Positions 1-5,201 of a stretch of DNA of 5,201 nt are shown piece by piece (the first letter of the stretch is position 1; each line of letters opens with the position of its first letter). The notes below the pieces were generated by a model. The model had not been told where the DNA came from. It saw only the letters and a list, made by a program, of their open reading frames with translations, and did not search any database. The stretch is taken from contig JASLCO010000030.1 of assembly GCA_030146505.1 (NCBI GenBank), positions 1 to 5,201 of the forward strand, in the 5' to 3' direction. Made by a program: the position numbers and the translations under genes. The DNA comes from Moraxellaceae bacterium (GTDB lineage Bacteria; Pseudomonadota; Gammaproteobacteria; Pseudomonadales; Moraxellaceae).

Positions 1-966
1 CTTGTGGAACTGCGTGACCTGCACACCGGTCAGGGCACCGCGCCATCCGTATACAGGCTCGGGGAATTTTCCCAGCACGGTCACGCTGGGATGTACGGAA
101 AGATTGCGGCCCACCATGTCGTTCTGCTGGCCAATGCCGCTCTTCTGCAAGATCAGGGGCGTCTGCACGGCACCGGCGGCAAGTACCACAAGCTGGCCTT
201 CAGCCACGAACTTGGCCACAACCTGCTTGGTGTCAGGATCAATGATGCGGCCTTCAACGCCACTGGCGCGGCCATTGCGCATGTTGACGAAGTCAACGGT
301 GGCGTCCGTATAGATTTCCGCACCATAGGCTTGTGCCCAGGGCAGATGGGTAACCAACGCGGACTGCTTGCGGTCGGTCTTGCAACCGGCAATGCAGTGG
401 CCGGTCAGCGCACATTGGCGCACATTGCGGGCCGCCGGCTTCCAGGCCCAGCCCATGGCCTCGCAGCCACGCACCACGATATTGGCGCAGTCATTGATCT
501 CATGCGGCTCGTTGTCGTGGACGGCCATGCGGCTTTCCACTTTTTCGTAATGTGCCGTCATGTCCTCAAGGGTGAGGTTCTCGAGGCCGAAATCCTGTTG
601 CCAGCTCTTGAGCACGGTCTCGGGCACGCGCTCGCAGATGGTGGCGTCAATCACTGAAGAGCCACCGGCCACGGCACCCTGCAGCAGGATGAGATCACTG
701 GTGGAATTGGTCTGCAGCGCATTGTCCTGGTACATGCGCAGCATGCTGTCGGTCATGTCTTCCTTGAAGCTGCTGCTGGGAATGTAGCGCCCGGCTTCCA
801 GGATGATGACCTTCTTGCCGGCCTTGGCCAGCTCATAGGCAGCAATGGCGCCACCGGAACCGGAGCCGACGATGATGGCGTCGGCCTGCAGGCGCAATTC
901 TTTTTCTTTGATGTCCACAGCCTGGGTGACTAACAGGCCCGATGGCGGCATTTCCCTGTAAATCAT
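1..966 (-). CDS. GMC-family FAD-dependent oxidoreductase, probable alcohol dehydrogenase (partial, C-terminus beyond left edge)
   Basis: The first 322 codons are present, in frame to the window edge; family members are usually 500-560 residues, so the substrate domain and the catalytic His pair are off the window. Seen: a Rossmann dinucleotide motif at residues 31-39 (IIVGSGSGG), the ribose-binding acidic residue E57 in ILEAG, a GMC signature-like GAVAGGSSVIDA at 97-108, a cysteine cluster C185/C191/C195 followed by KQS, and a second FAD contact LAAGAVQTP at 262-270. These identify an FAD enzyme that oxidises an alcohol; the cysteine cluster resembles that of long-chain fatty-alcohol oxidases and bacterial LaoA-type dehydrogenases (family knowledge, from memory). 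The exact substrate cannot be read from this fragment. The N-terminus is hydrophilic with no signal peptide. Start: ATG at 966 with GAGGG four bases upstream; ATG at 951 is the alternative. It lies 93 bases downstream of the Tat small-subunit gene and is probably co-transcribed with it. Confidence 0.93.
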   Translation of the reverse strand, partial: MIYREMPPSGLLVTQAVDIKEKELRLQADAIIVGSGSGGAIAAYELAKAGKKVIILEAGRYIPSSSFKEDMTDSMLRMYQDNALQTNSTSDLILLQGAVAGGSSVIDATICERVPETVLKSWQQDFGLENLTLEDMTAHYEKVESRMAVHDNEPHEINDCANIVVRGCEAMGWAWKPAARNVRQCALTGHCIAGCKTDRKQSALVTHLPWAQAYGAEIYTDATVDFVNMRNGRASGVEGRIIDPDTKQVVAKFVAEGQLVVLAAGAVQTPLILQKSGIGQQNDMVGRNLSVHPSVTVLGKFPEPVYGWRGALTGVQVTQFHK

Positions 967-970
967 TTCG

Positions 971-975
971 CCCTC
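971..975 (-). promoter_or_regulatory. Ribosome binding site deciding the start of the GMC gene
   Basis: On the minus strand GAGGG lies four bases before the ATG at 966. The in-frame ATG at 951 has only AGGGA two bases away, too close for good initiation. The gap further upstream (minus strand, about 1020 to 991) is a strikingly A-rich, purine-rich run that would be unstructured in mRNA and could help ribosome loading. No other in-frame ATG occurs between the preceding TGA (1062-1060) and 966. Confidence 0.6.
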
Positions 976-1059
976 AATACCGGTTCTGGCTTCATTTTCT
1001 TTTTTTGTCTTTTTCTTTATGCGGCGTGTTCCGCCATGCCGGCATCTGCGCCGCGGCGA

Positions 1060-1659
1060 TCAACGCGGCAGCGGCGCATTGCCCAGGGTACGGATACCCC
1101 AGCGGTCGCTCACCGGGCCGTCATACTGCAATGCCGGCCAAGTGCGCAGATCCTGCCAGTAACCCAGCGTGAGCAGCATCTTGAGACTGGTCATCACGCC
1201 GCGCTGCACCACATTTCCGGTCTGCCAGTTGTGCACATGCCTGGCGGCTTTTTCGTCCGACATATGCGAGAACCGGGAAAAGCGGTAAAGCGAGCCGTAT
1301 TCCAGCGTCTGTGCGCCCACGGTAAGCAGCAGGCGCGTGCGCTGGTTGAGCTTGCCCACCCAGACATCCACGTTTTCCATGGTGGGAATCTGCGTGCTGG
1401 AAGGCAGCGAGAATTTCTGCGTGGGCAGCATCACGATGCGGAGCTTGTCCAGCACGCGATATTCCAGATCGGAAAGATGCTTGATGGAGGTAGGCGTGCC
1501 GTCGGCCTTGGCATCGGCAGCCAGCACCTGCTGCGGCAGCGCCAGCAAAGCACCAGTGGCAGCGGCCAGACGCACGCCCGACACCAGCAGACTGCGGCGG
1601 GACAGCGGCTCAAGACCGGCCAGGATGACGGAAGAAGGATGCTCGTTGTTATTGTTCAT
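1060..1659 (-). CDS. Small Tat-exported subunit of the GMC dehydrogenase (gluconate 2-dehydrogenase subunit 3-like)
   Basis: A 199-residue protein with a twin-arginine signal: hydrophilic n-region, S-R-R-S-L-L at residues 20-25, hydrophobic h-region to about residue 42, and likely cleavage after A47 (VLA/ADA). The mature part begins with a helix HLSDLEYRVLDKLRIVMLP at 61-79, the kind of segment seen in the gluconate 2-dehydrogenase subunit 3 family, and ends with a Trp/Tyr-rich tail (GYWQDLRTWPALQYDGP, 166-182). There are no cysteines and no haem or metal motif, so it is not an electron carrier by itself. In characterised relatives such as the small subunit of FAD glucose dehydrogenase, this protein carries the Tat signal for the catalytic subunit and assists its folding; I infer the same role here for the adjacent GMC enzyme. 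Start: ATG at 1659, preceded by GAGGAG with a four-base gap. The family call rests on length, signal, context and a weak sequence resemblance. Confidence 0.78.
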   Translation of the reverse strand: MNNNNEHPSSVILAGLEPLSRRSLLVSGVRLAAATGALLALPQQVLAADAKADGTPTSIKHLSDLEYRVLDKLRIVMLPTQKFSLPSSTQIPTMENVDVWVGKLNQRTRLLLTVGAQTLEYGSLYRFSRFSHMSDEKAARHVHNWQTGNVVQRGVMTSLKMLLTLGYWQDLRTWPALQYDGPVSDRWGIRTLGNAPLPR

Positions 1660-1752
1660 CTTGCTCCTCGGCGGACTCCGTCCGGGGCAACTTTGTAGTT
1701 ATGAAGGCGACCCAAGCGCCAAATCAGCCCGTGAGTCTATCCAATGGCAAGG
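1660..1752 (-). promoter_or_regulatory. Leader of the small subunit/GMC pair; promoter probable but not resolved
   Basis: This short stretch lies between the hairpin behind the esterase and the small-subunit start. It holds the GAGGAG ribosome site (1664-1669). A weak -10-like CATAAC occurs on the minus strand at about 1704-1699, but no -35 at a good distance stands out (TTGGCG upstream is only 13 bases away). If the hairpin at 1753-1777 terminates, a promoter must lie here; if not, the pair is read through from the esterase. The sequence alone does not settle this. Confidence 0.25.
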
Positions 1753-1777
1753 AAAAACCCAACAGCCGCGCGGCTGT
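1753..1777 (-). terminator. Probable intrinsic terminator after the carboxylesterase
   Basis: A perfect 16-base palindrome (ACAGCCGCGCGGCTGT, 1762-1777) lies 13 bases past the esterase stop codon. Folded with a four-base loop it gives a six-pair GC-rich stem. On the minus strand it is followed by TGGG and then five T (1757-1753). The T-run is short and separated from the stem by four bases, so it may be only partly efficient. On the plus strand there is no T-run. Confidence 0.6.
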
Positions 1778-1790
1778 CTGTCCGGGTCAG

Positions 1791-3299
1791 TCAGAGTATT
1801 GCTTCCCAAAGCCGGCGGCGCTCGGCCTCGGCATCATCGGCCCGCCGCGTTTCGGCGGCAATGAGCAGGGTCGCCCGGCCCTTGTCCTGATACGCCGGCC
1901 ACTCGGGCCAGCCCAGGCCGGTCGGCCGTCCGCAGCGGGCAAAGGAGGTCCACGCTGCCCGCATCTCGCGGGAAAGCCGCTCGGCCGCCTCGCCCCCTCC
2001 GGTGAAGAACTGGCCGGTAGGCCGGTCGGTGATGCCGAAAACAAAGGGAATTTCCATGATGTGGCAACTGCCGAGGCGGGTGTTCCAGGCGCAAGTCCAG
2101 TCAAAGAGGTAGTGGAAGGTGGGCGCCGCTGCTGCAAAACGGGCTTCGGCCAGGCGGATGGTGGGAATCCGGAACATGCGGTCTGTTTCATAGGCGCAGA
2201 ACACATCGCTGCCGGCCGCATCCGGCATCAGCGCCCGATAGCCGGCCAGCATGGCAGCCGACCGTCCCGGCAAGGTGCGCTCGAACTCATGCGCCAGGCG
2301 TTCGGCATCGGGCTCCGGCCGGGCCTGGCCCCGGCCCATGGCCTGCGGCGCCAGATAAAAAAGCCGCCATTCATGCAGTGTGGTGCCGAGCAGCACGGGA
2401 ATGTCGGCGCTGGCACCCGCCTTGAGGGCGTCCAGGGGGTGCTCCGGCAGGATGTCATCGCCGATCACGGGCAATAGCGTCATGCCGAACTGGGGAACGG
2501 GCTGGGCATGGCAACCACGGTTCACCGTCGTATTGAAGCAGTTGCGCTGGGCCTTGATGATGCCGGCCGGCTCGCCTTCCAGACAGGCACGCACATCACC
2601 CGCCGCCTCGACAAAGCGCGCCGTGATGCGGCTGGCCTCCTCACGCACCACCACATGGTCGGGGCTGCCGCTTTGCACGATGGCGCGATGGAACAGCCCT
2701 TTGGCGGCCGGACTGGCCAGCAGGCAGGCGATGCTCATGCCGCCAGCCGATTCGCCGAAGAGGGTCACATTGCCCGCGTCACCACCAAACGCGCCGATAT
2801 GCGACTGCACCCATTGCAGGGCAAGAATCTGGTCGCGCAAGCCCGCATTGCTGACACCCTGCAAGGCCGGCCAGGCCGACCACTCCCCGAATCCCAGAAT
2901 CCCCAGGCGATAATTGATGCTGACCACGATCACGCGGTTTTCAGCCGCAAGGCGGCTGGCTTCGTAAAGAGCCTGGTGACTGGCACCGGTGACAAAACCG
3001 CCACCGTGTATCCAGACCATGACCGGCAAGCCCGCTGCCCCCTCCGGGCGCCAGATATTCAGCGCCAGACAGGCATCGCCACTGGCACCCACACCCATGA
3101 GTGGAATCTCTTCCTGAGGCGCTGCCGGCGCCCAGCGGCTGGCATCCAGCACGCCCTCCCAGGCCGTCACCGGCTCAGGTGCGGCAATCCGCCGCAAGCC
3201 CTGCAGGGGCTTGGCATAGGGAATGCCGCGAAACATCTCCACGCCATCGCGAGCCACACCCGCCACCACGCCCAATGCCGTTTTTACCTGGATAGCCAT
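1791..3299 (-). CDS. Type-B carboxylesterase (alpha/beta hydrolase, pnb-esterase/cholinesterase-like family)
   Basis: A 502-residue serine hydrolase, of normal length for the family, that cleaves carboxylic esters; the natural substrate is not readable. The triad is complete: nucleophile S184 in GESAGG (182-187), acid E310 in GTTLHEW, and H413 in CHIMEIPFVFG. The oxyanion-hole HGGG is at 98-101. Other family landmarks are FRGIPYAKP (23-31), SINYRLGILGF (127-137), NAGLRDQILALQWV (151-164) and GGDAGNVTLFGES (172-184). The usual SEDCLxLN segment is altered to GDACLALN at 74-81, keeping the cysteine and Asn. There is no signal peptide, so a cytoplasmic enzyme is expected. Start: the frame stays open to an ATG at 3356, but GAGGAG six bases before the ATG at 3299 and the family-like start MAIQVKTALGVVAG fix it here. 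It is flanked by terminators on both sides and so probably forms its own transcription unit. Its neighbour downstream is an alcohol-oxidising enzyme pair, suggesting but not proving a role in ester breakdown. Confidence 0.94.
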   Translation of the reverse strand: MAIQVKTALGVVAGVARDGVEMFRGIPYAKPLQGLRRIAAPEPVTAWEGVLDASRWAPAAPQEEIPLMGVGASGDACLALNIWRPEGAAGLPVMVWIHGGGFVTGASHQALYEASRLAAENRVIVVSINYRLGILGFGEWSAWPALQGVSNAGLRDQILALQWVQSHIGAFGGDAGNVTLFGESAGGMSIACLLASPAAKGLFHRAIVQSGSPDHVVVREEASRITARFVEAAGDVRACLEGEPAGIIKAQRNCFNTTVNRGCHAQPVPQFGMTLLPVIGDDILPEHPLDALKAGASADIPVLLGTTLHEWRLFYLAPQAMGRGQARPEPDAERLAHEFERTLPGRSAAMLAGYRALMPDAAGSDVFCAYETDRMFRIPTIRLAEARFAAAAPTFHYLFDWTCAWNTRLGSCHIMEIPFVFGITDRPTGQFFTGGGEAAERLSREMRAAWTSFARCGRPTGLGWPEWPAYQDKGRATLLIAAETRRADDAEAERRRLWEAIL

Positions 3300-3305
3300 G
3301 CTGTT

Positions 3306-3311
3306 CTCCTC
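3306..3311 (-). promoter_or_regulatory. Ribosome binding site deciding the esterase start
   Basis: GAGGAG on the minus strand, six bases before the ATG at 3299. It lies inside the 19-codon upstream extension of the open frame, whose ATG at 3356 has no comparable site, so the longer protein is rejected. Confidence 0.8.
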
Positions 3312-3433
3312 AGATGACGGAATACTCTCCCGTATCGCCATCAGGGCCAAGGGCATGTGGAAAAAATCGGCATAGCCCTGAACGGGAATTGATGTGGATG
3401 CCCCCCCCGAAGCTCAGGCTCTCTCAGCCCAAC
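3312..3433. other. Intergenic region upstream of the esterase, with an eight-base C/G homopolymer
   Basis: The spacer between the terminator of the ComEA-like gene and the esterase. It should hold the esterase promoter, but I see no pair of -35/-10 hexamers at good spacing on the minus strand. It contains a run of eight C (3401-3408; G on the esterase coding strand) about 100 bases before the start codon, and a six-base A run (3361-3366). No gene or RNA is recognised. Confidence 0.5.
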
Positions 3434-3459
3434 AAAAAGCCGCGGCATTGCCGCGGCTT
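3434..3459 (-). terminator. Strong intrinsic terminator of the ComEA-like gene
   Basis: A perfect ten-pair stem (3437-3446 with 3450-3459; arms AAGCCGCGGC and GCCGCGGCTT on the minus strand) with a three-base loop, followed directly on the minus strand by a five-T run formed by 3438-3434. It begins 22 bases after the stop codon at 3482. It is oriented to end transcription before the esterase, isolating the two genes. Confidence 0.9.
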
Positions 3460-3481
3460 CTGTCAACCGGCACTCCGGAAA

Positions 3482-3793
3482 TCAGCGAAAGACAATGGCG
3501 CCCTTATTCCTCGCAATAATGGAAGGACCTATGCCCGGTACTGCCTCCAACTGCTCCAGCGAACTGAATGGCCCCTTGGATTTGCGATAGGCAATGATGG
3601 CCAGGGCCTTCTTCTCCCCGACGCCCTTGAGGCCTGTCAGCGCCAGGGCATCAGCCGTGTTCACATTGATGCGGCCTACAGCCGCCGGAGCAGACTTGGC
3701 CGGTACAGTCACCGCCGCCGCTGCTTCCTCGGCATGCAGGGGTGCGGCCGACAACAGCAGGAGTACGGAAAACAACAGGGTATGCAGACGCAT
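3482..3793 (-). CDS. comEA: Short secreted ComEA-like helix-hairpin-helix DNA-binding protein
   Basis: A 103-residue protein. Residues 1-21 are a Sec signal peptide (basic MRLH, hydrophobic LLFSVLLLLS, cleavage after LHA). An Ala/Pro-rich linker to about residue 40 follows, then a tandem helix-hairpin-helix domain: INVNTADALALTGLKGVG (42-59, first hairpin LKGVG) and FSSLEQLEAVPGIG (76-89, second hairpin VPGIG), with the family's A-xx-I-xx-YR-xxx-GPF spacing between them. This domain binds DNA backbone non-specifically. In Gram-negative competent bacteria such periplasmic ComEA proteins bind incoming DNA and ratchet it through the outer membrane. No membrane anchor is present, unlike the Bacillus protein. 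Start: ATG at 3793 has AAGGAG seven bases upstream; the ATG at 3814 has no such site. The gene has its own terminator and stands alone here, without other competence genes, so a different periplasmic DNA- or envelope-related role is possible. Confidence 0.9.
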   Translation of the reverse strand: MRLHTLLFSVLLLLSAAPLHAEEAAAAVTVPAKSAPAAVGRINVNTADALALTGLKGVGEKKALAIIAYRKSKGPFSSLEQLEAVPGIGPSIIARNKGAIVFR

Positions 3794-3800
3794 GAGAAAT

Positions 3801-3806
3801 CTCCTT
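3801..3806 (-). promoter_or_regulatory. Ribosome binding site deciding the ComEA-like start
   Basis: AAGGAG on the minus strand, seven bases before the ATG at 3793. It overlaps the reading of the longer candidate starting at 3814 and rules in favour of the shorter protein, which also begins as a classic signal peptide. Confidence 0.8.
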
Positions 3807-3975
3807 AAGATCATTGAACATCCATGTACCGTCCACCTGTACCACCCGGAAGACAGCCGGGTTAGGCTAGCAAGCCCCCGTCAGCTGTATATTTCGGAAA
3901 TTACGCAAAAACCCCCTGAATCTCGAAAGACGCAAACGCCTCCGGGACAATGTCCTACACAGGAAATCCATAACG
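3807..3975. promoter_or_regulatory. Divergent promoter/leader region between the ComEA-like gene and nhaA
   Basis: Both flanking genes must be transcribed out of this region. The most AT-rich part is around 3886-3904 and includes a TATATT (3888-3893) that could be a plus-strand -10 for nhaA, although no good -35 precedes it. A perfect small inverted repeat ATTTC-G-GAAAT (3891-3901) overlaps it and could be an operator. Nearer the ComEA-like gene the hexamer TGTACC occurs twice, 14 bases apart (3825-3830 and 3839-3844). The nhaA side has two copies of ACGCAAA (3903-3909 and 3930-3936) and a small hairpin GGAC-AAT-GTCC (3945-3955). nhaA initiation uses AGGA at 3961-3964, eleven bases before its ATG, a rather long spacing. 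No small gene is supported here. Confidence 0.5.
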
Positions 3976-5178
3976 ATGCAGGAAAGAATCACCCGCTTTC
4001 TCTTGAGCGAGCTTGGCGGGGGGCTGCTGCTCATCAGCGCCGCCGCCCTGGCCATGATTTTTGCGAATACCCGCCTGGTGGAGCTTTATCAGTGGCTGCT
4101 TTCGCTTCCGGTACAGGTGCGTCTCAACACCCTGGACATCAACAAGCCCCTGCTGCTCTGGATCAATGACGGCCTGATGGCTCTCTTCTTCCTGACAGTG
4201 GGCCTGGAAATCAAAAAGGAATTCCTGTTCGGGCACCTGCGGCAACCCTCCCAGATCGTGCTGCCAGCCGCCGCCGCCCTGGGTGGAATCGTCGTTCCTG
4301 CCCTCGTCTACCTGGCCCTTAACCAGCATGATCCGCTTGCCCGCCATGGCTGGGCCATCCCGTCCGCCACCGATATTGCTTTTGCTCTGGGCGTACTCGC
4401 CCTCCTGGGCAATCGCGTGCCGCCCGCACTTCGCATATTCGTCATGACACTGGCCGTGCTGGATGACCTGGGCGCCGTCCTCATCATCGCACTGTTCTAT
4501 ACCGCTGAACTTTCCCTGCGCTCGCTGTACCTGGCAGGCATGTTCACCGTCTTGCTCTTCGCCCTGAACCGCCTGGGTTATCGCCGCCCCGGCTTCTACC
4601 TCGTGGCCGGCGTGCTGCTCTGGATCAGCGTGCTCAAGTCGGGCGTGCATGCCACGCTGGCCGGCATCGTGATAGCCATGGCCCTGCCCAGCGACAAGCG
4701 CGATGGTGAAACACATTCGCCAGCTGATCTCGTACTCGGCAGCCTGCACCCCTGGATCGTGCTGCTCATACTGCCTGCCTTTGCCTTCGCCAATGCCGGT
4801 GTCTCGCTGGCAGGCTTATCGGTGCAGGACATTTTCGGCCCCGTGCCACTGGGCATAGGCCTCGGACTGTTTCTCGGCAAGCAGCTTGGCATTCTTCTCG
4901 TGGTTGGTGCTCTGGTCAGCTTGCGTCTTGCCAGACTGCCGGCACAGACCGGCTGGCTGCAGATGTATGGGGCCGCCGTGCTCTGCGGCATCGGCTTTAC
5001 CATGAGCCTTTTCATCAGTTCACTGGCCTTCTCCCATTCCGGCGCCAGCGTGGCACTGACCGATCGTCTTGGCATATTGATGGGCTCCTTGCTGTCCGCC
5101 GTGCTCGGCTATCTCATCCTTGACAGGGCCTGCAAGCCGACTGCACAAAATTTGTCCAAAGCAGCAGAAAGCACCTGA
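3976..5178 (+). CDS. nhaA: Na+/H+ antiporter NhaA
   Basis: A complete 400-residue inner-membrane antiporter, close to the usual 380-400. It exports Na+ (or Li+) in exchange for periplasmic H+, controlling internal pH and sodium. Numbering is nearly collinear with E. coli NhaA. D133 lies in ATDIAFALG; the ion-binding pair D163-D164 is in LAVLDDLGAV; K302 in LGKQLGI matches E. coli K300; N64-D65 and E78 sit in INDGLMALFFLTVGLEIKKE (63-82); H225 is in SGVHATLAG. Twelve hydrophobic segments fit the family fold, with LHPWIVLLILPAFAFANAG (257-275) as a typical signature. Around E. coli E252, a residue linked to pH sensing, this protein reads DLVLGSLHPW, so that Glu appears to be Leu254. The ATG start gives a normal short cytoplasmic N-terminus (MQERITRFLLSELGGG). 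It is monocistronic as far as visible; the last 23 bases of the window hold nothing recognisable. Confidence 0.97.
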   Translation: MQERITRFLLSELGGGLLLISAAALAMIFANTRLVELYQWLLSLPVQVRLNTLDINKPLLLWINDGLMALFFLTVGLEIKKEFLFGHLRQPSQIVLPAAAALGGIVVPALVYLALNQHDPLARHGWAIPSATDIAFALGVLALLGNRVPPALRIFVMTLAVLDDLGAVLIIALFYTAELSLRSLYLAGMFTVLLFALNRLGYRRPGFYLVAGVLLWISVLKSGVHATLAGIVIAMALPSDKRDGETHSPADLVLGSLHPWIVLLILPAFAFANAGVSLAGLSVQDIFGPVPLGIGLGLFLGKQLGILLVVGALVSLRLARLPAQTGWLQMYGAAVLCGIGFTMSLFISSLAFSHSGASVALTDRLGILMGSLLSAVLGYLILDRACKPTAQNLSKAAEST

Positions 5179-5201
5179 TTTTTCGGGCGCTTACGCTGGA
5201 C

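Noticed and set aside
4..657. Long plus-strand open frame (217 codons) opposite the GMC gene
   Set aside because: It is antisense to a clearly conserved FAD-enzyme frame, and its translation is His/Gly/Ala-rich without domain signals, typical of a shadow in GC-rich DNA.
1028..1050. Hairpin GGCG-GAACA-CGCC and nearby TGCCGGCA palindrome between the small subunit and GMC genes, considered as a terminator
   Set aside because: The stem is only four pairs and is followed on the minus strand by an A-rich, not T-rich, run, so it cannot be an intrinsic terminator for these genes.
1036..1698. Plus-strand open frame (220 codons) opposite the small Tat subunit
   Set aside because: The minus-strand frame has a good ribosome site, a twin-arginine signal and family-like sequence; the opposing frame is Arg/Gln/His-rich and has none of these.
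1701..3317. Several plus-strand open frames opposite the esterase (258, 177 and 269 codons)
   Set aside because: They cover a gene with a full catalytic triad on the other strand, and their translations are low-complexity Arg/Gly/His-rich products.
3300..3356. Nineteen-residue N-terminal extension of the esterase
   Set aside because: The strong GAGGAG site six bases before 3299 lies within it, and the family begins close to the inner Met.
3794..3814. Seven-residue N-terminal extension of the ComEA-like protein (start at 3814)
   Set aside because: AAGGAG seven bases before 3793 lies inside this extension, and the shorter form begins with a normal signal peptide.
3594..4169. Plus-strand open frame of 191 codons spanning the ComEA-like gene, the intergenic region and the nhaA start
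   Set aside because: It crosses two well-supported genes and a divergent intergenic region and shows no domain or start signal.
3955..4749. Minus-strand open frame of 264 codons opposite nhaA
   Set aside because: Gln/Glu/His/Gly-rich translation, the usual reverse complement of membrane-protein codons; nhaA is unambiguous on the plus strand.

Overview
This is a GC-rich (about 60%) bacterial window, most like a gammaproteobacterium. The best taxonomic hints are the NhaA type, a short secreted ComEA-like protein, and a GMC dehydrogenase paired with a small Tat-exported subunit (an arrangement that recalls long-chain alcohol oxidation genes of Pseudomonadales). The taxonomic call is inference; there is no rRNA or marker gene here. 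I see no tRNA, rRNA, CRISPR array, insertion sequence, phage gene or attachment site. The window is about 90% coding and reads as ordinary chromosome.

Layout. Four genes lie on the minus strand. Read in transcription order from the right, they are: a ComEA-like helix-hairpin-helix protein (3793 to 3482), closed by a strong intrinsic terminator; a type-B carboxylesterase (3299 to 1791), followed by a second terminator-like hairpin; a small protein with a twin-arginine signal resembling gluconate 2-dehydrogenase subunit 3 (1659 to 1060); and a GMC-family FAD oxidoreductase (966 to 1) that runs off the left edge. The fifth gene, nhaA, lies on the plus strand (3976 to 5178), divergent from the ComEA-like gene across a 182-base intergenic region.

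How they fit together. The small Tat protein and the GMC enzyme are almost certainly one unit. The enzyme has no visible signal peptide while its partner has one, so the pair probably folds in the cytoplasm and is exported together. The carboxylesterase next to them has an intact Ser-Glu-His triad and could release an alcohol that the GMC enzyme oxidises, but the hairpin between them suggests at least partly separate expression, so this link is a hypothesis. NhaA (Na+/H+ antiport) and the ComEA-like protein (probable periplasmic DNA binding during uptake) have no obvious functional link to that group.

I found no clear new defence or mobile system. The points most worth a second look are the split export of the GMC/small-subunit pair, their in-frame arrangement across a single TGA, the leader of nhaA as a possible ion-sensing RNA, and the altered cysteine cluster in the GMC enzyme.
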